From Allobranchiibius sp038199265 (GTDB lineage: Bacteria; Actinomycetota; Actinomycetes; Actinomycetales; Dermatophilaceae), in assembly GCA_038199265.1 (NCBI GenBank), contig JBBPZD010000122.1:1-7772 (forward strand): a stretch of 7,772 nucleotides of DNA. The letters are read 5' to 3'. The notes under the pieces were generated by a model. It was given only the letters and a program-made list of their open reading frames with translations, searched no databases and had not been told where the DNA came from. A program made the translations under genes and the position numbers. Numbering within the stretch: position 1 is the first letter of the stretch; each line of letters begins with the position of its first letter. Below, one piece after another: positions 7,236 to 7,772 of the stretch.

Positions 7236-7246
7236 AGAAGTCCTCT
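7236..7246 (-). promoter_or_regulatory. Ribosome binding site of the binding-protein gene
   Basis: AGAGGA lies five bases before the ATG at 7235 and decides that start over the upstream TTG at 7295. The stretch AGAG-GAC-UUCU could also form a short four-pair stem (one G-U) ending at the start codon, weaker than those before rimP and the ATPase gene. Confidence 0.6.
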
Positions 7247-7291
7247 GGGCAAGGGTGTTCCGGCTGGTCGAGCGATGCAGGTGTGTGCTGG

Positions 7292-7772
7292 TCAACAGGC
7301 GAGGGCGCCGAGGTCAGCCCCGGCCATACATGCCGCGAGCGTCGAACCGGTGGCCGGGTCGATCATCAGGAACGAACCGGTGGTCCGCAGTCTGCGGTAC
7401 TCATCCAGAGCGACGTCCTCGGCGAGCTGCACTGTGCAACGCCCGATGTCGTTCAGCGCCAACGGCAGCGAAGACCGGACCCACTGCAGCTCATCGACAT
7501 CCCAGAGGTCGGTGACCGGTCCGAGCATCGCCCGGACAGTCTTGGTACCGGCCTTCACCAGTACCCGCTGACGCCCAACGGACGAGGTGTCGCACAACCA
7601 GGTCACGACCGCGTCGACGGATCGGGTCGCAGCCATCGGCTCGTCGGTGGTCAATACCTCACCACGGGCGATGTCCAGTTCGTCGGCGAGCCGGATCGTG
7701 ACCGACTCGCCTGCTGTTGCCGCGGGCACCGGCCCGACCGGAGTGTCGATAGCCACCCCGACCGACGCGGCG
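7292..7772 (-). CDS. cysN: Sulfate adenylyltransferase large subunit CysN, C-terminal end only
   Basis: CysN is the GTPase subunit that, with CysD, makes adenosine 5'-phosphosulfate from ATP and sulfate, the first step of sulfate assimilation. Only the last 159 residues are in the window; the frame is open through the right edge, so the GTPase domain lies outside. Visible are the end of an EF-Tu-like barrel with ESVTIRLADELDIARGEVL and the final barrel with VSVGRQ-like and RTTGSFLMIDPATGSTL segments, matching the end of CysN. The protein stops soon after this, so there is no C-terminal APS kinase fused to it, unlike the CysNC of mycobacteria. It ends in Cys (GALAC). The binding-protein gene starts 56 bases later on the same strand, supporting a shared sulfur operon. 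Confidence 0.9.
   Translation of the reverse strand, partial: AASVGVAIDTPVGPVPAATAGESVTIRLADELDIARGEVLTTDEPMAATRSVDAVVTWLCDTSSVGRQRVLVKAGTKTVRAMLGPVTDLWDVDELQWVRSSLPLALNDIGRCTVQLAEDVALDEYRRLRTTGSFLMIDPATGSTLAACMAGADLGALAC

Noticed and set aside
7236..7295. Upstream TTG start for the binding-protein gene overlapping the cysN stop
   Set aside because: It would put 20 polar residues before an otherwise normal lipoprotein signal, whereas the ATG at 7235 has AGAGGA at a good distance.
7343..7383. Direct repeat CGAACCGGTGG, 30 bases apart, in cysN
   Set aside because: Both copies encode Thr-Gly-Ser turns of the conserved CysN C-terminus in GC-biased codons; there are only two copies, with no sign of a site or mobile element.
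1..7772. CRISPR array, tRNA/rRNA, insertion sequence, phage or defence system
   Set aside because: No regularly spaced repeats, RNA-gene motifs, terminal inverted repeats or transposase/integrase frames were seen. Nearly the whole window is filled by eight recognisable genes.

Overview
The window is GC-rich chromosomal DNA that reads as an actinobacterium. The reasons are the strong G/C bias at third codon positions, a short NusA that ends after its KH domains, a YlxR protein with the CVGC motif, and an IF2 with a very long Pro/Ala/Gly-rich N-terminal linker followed by a basic KVRGRKSKRAKRQEF-type block. I cannot name the genus.

Every gene I can support lies on the minus strand, so transcription runs from high to low coordinates. 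Two blocks follow one another. The first (7772 to 4494) is a sulfur-acquisition block: the C-terminal end of CysN (sulfate adenylyltransferase large subunit, cut by the window edge), then a lipoprotein substrate-binding protein, an ABC ATPase and an ABC permease of the sulfonate/taurine/nitrate type. The three ABC genes overlap by 4 and 14 bases and look like one unit. The second (4419 to 1) is the conserved translation/transcription cluster rimP, nusA, ylxR, infB. rimP and nusA overlap by one base (TGATG), ylxR follows nusA after 8 bases, and infB follows ylxR after 119 bases and runs off the left edge.

Only 73 bases separate the permease stop from the rimP start, and I see no terminator there. 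Read-through from the sulfur block into the rimP-infB block is therefore possible, although a weak promoter candidate lies in the gap. The two blocks serve different jobs: import and activation of sulfur, and ribosome maturation, transcription elongation and translation initiation.

I see no phage, insertion sequence, CRISPR array, RNA gene or clear undescribed multi-gene system. The least explained signals are in the non-coding leaders. The infB leader holds three overlapping four-codon reading frames followed one base later by a stem-loop. In addition, the start codons of rimP, the ABC ATPase and the ABC binding protein are each directly preceded by a small hairpin whose 5' arm is the Shine-Dalgarno sequence. 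Both are visible in the sequence, but their function is inference.
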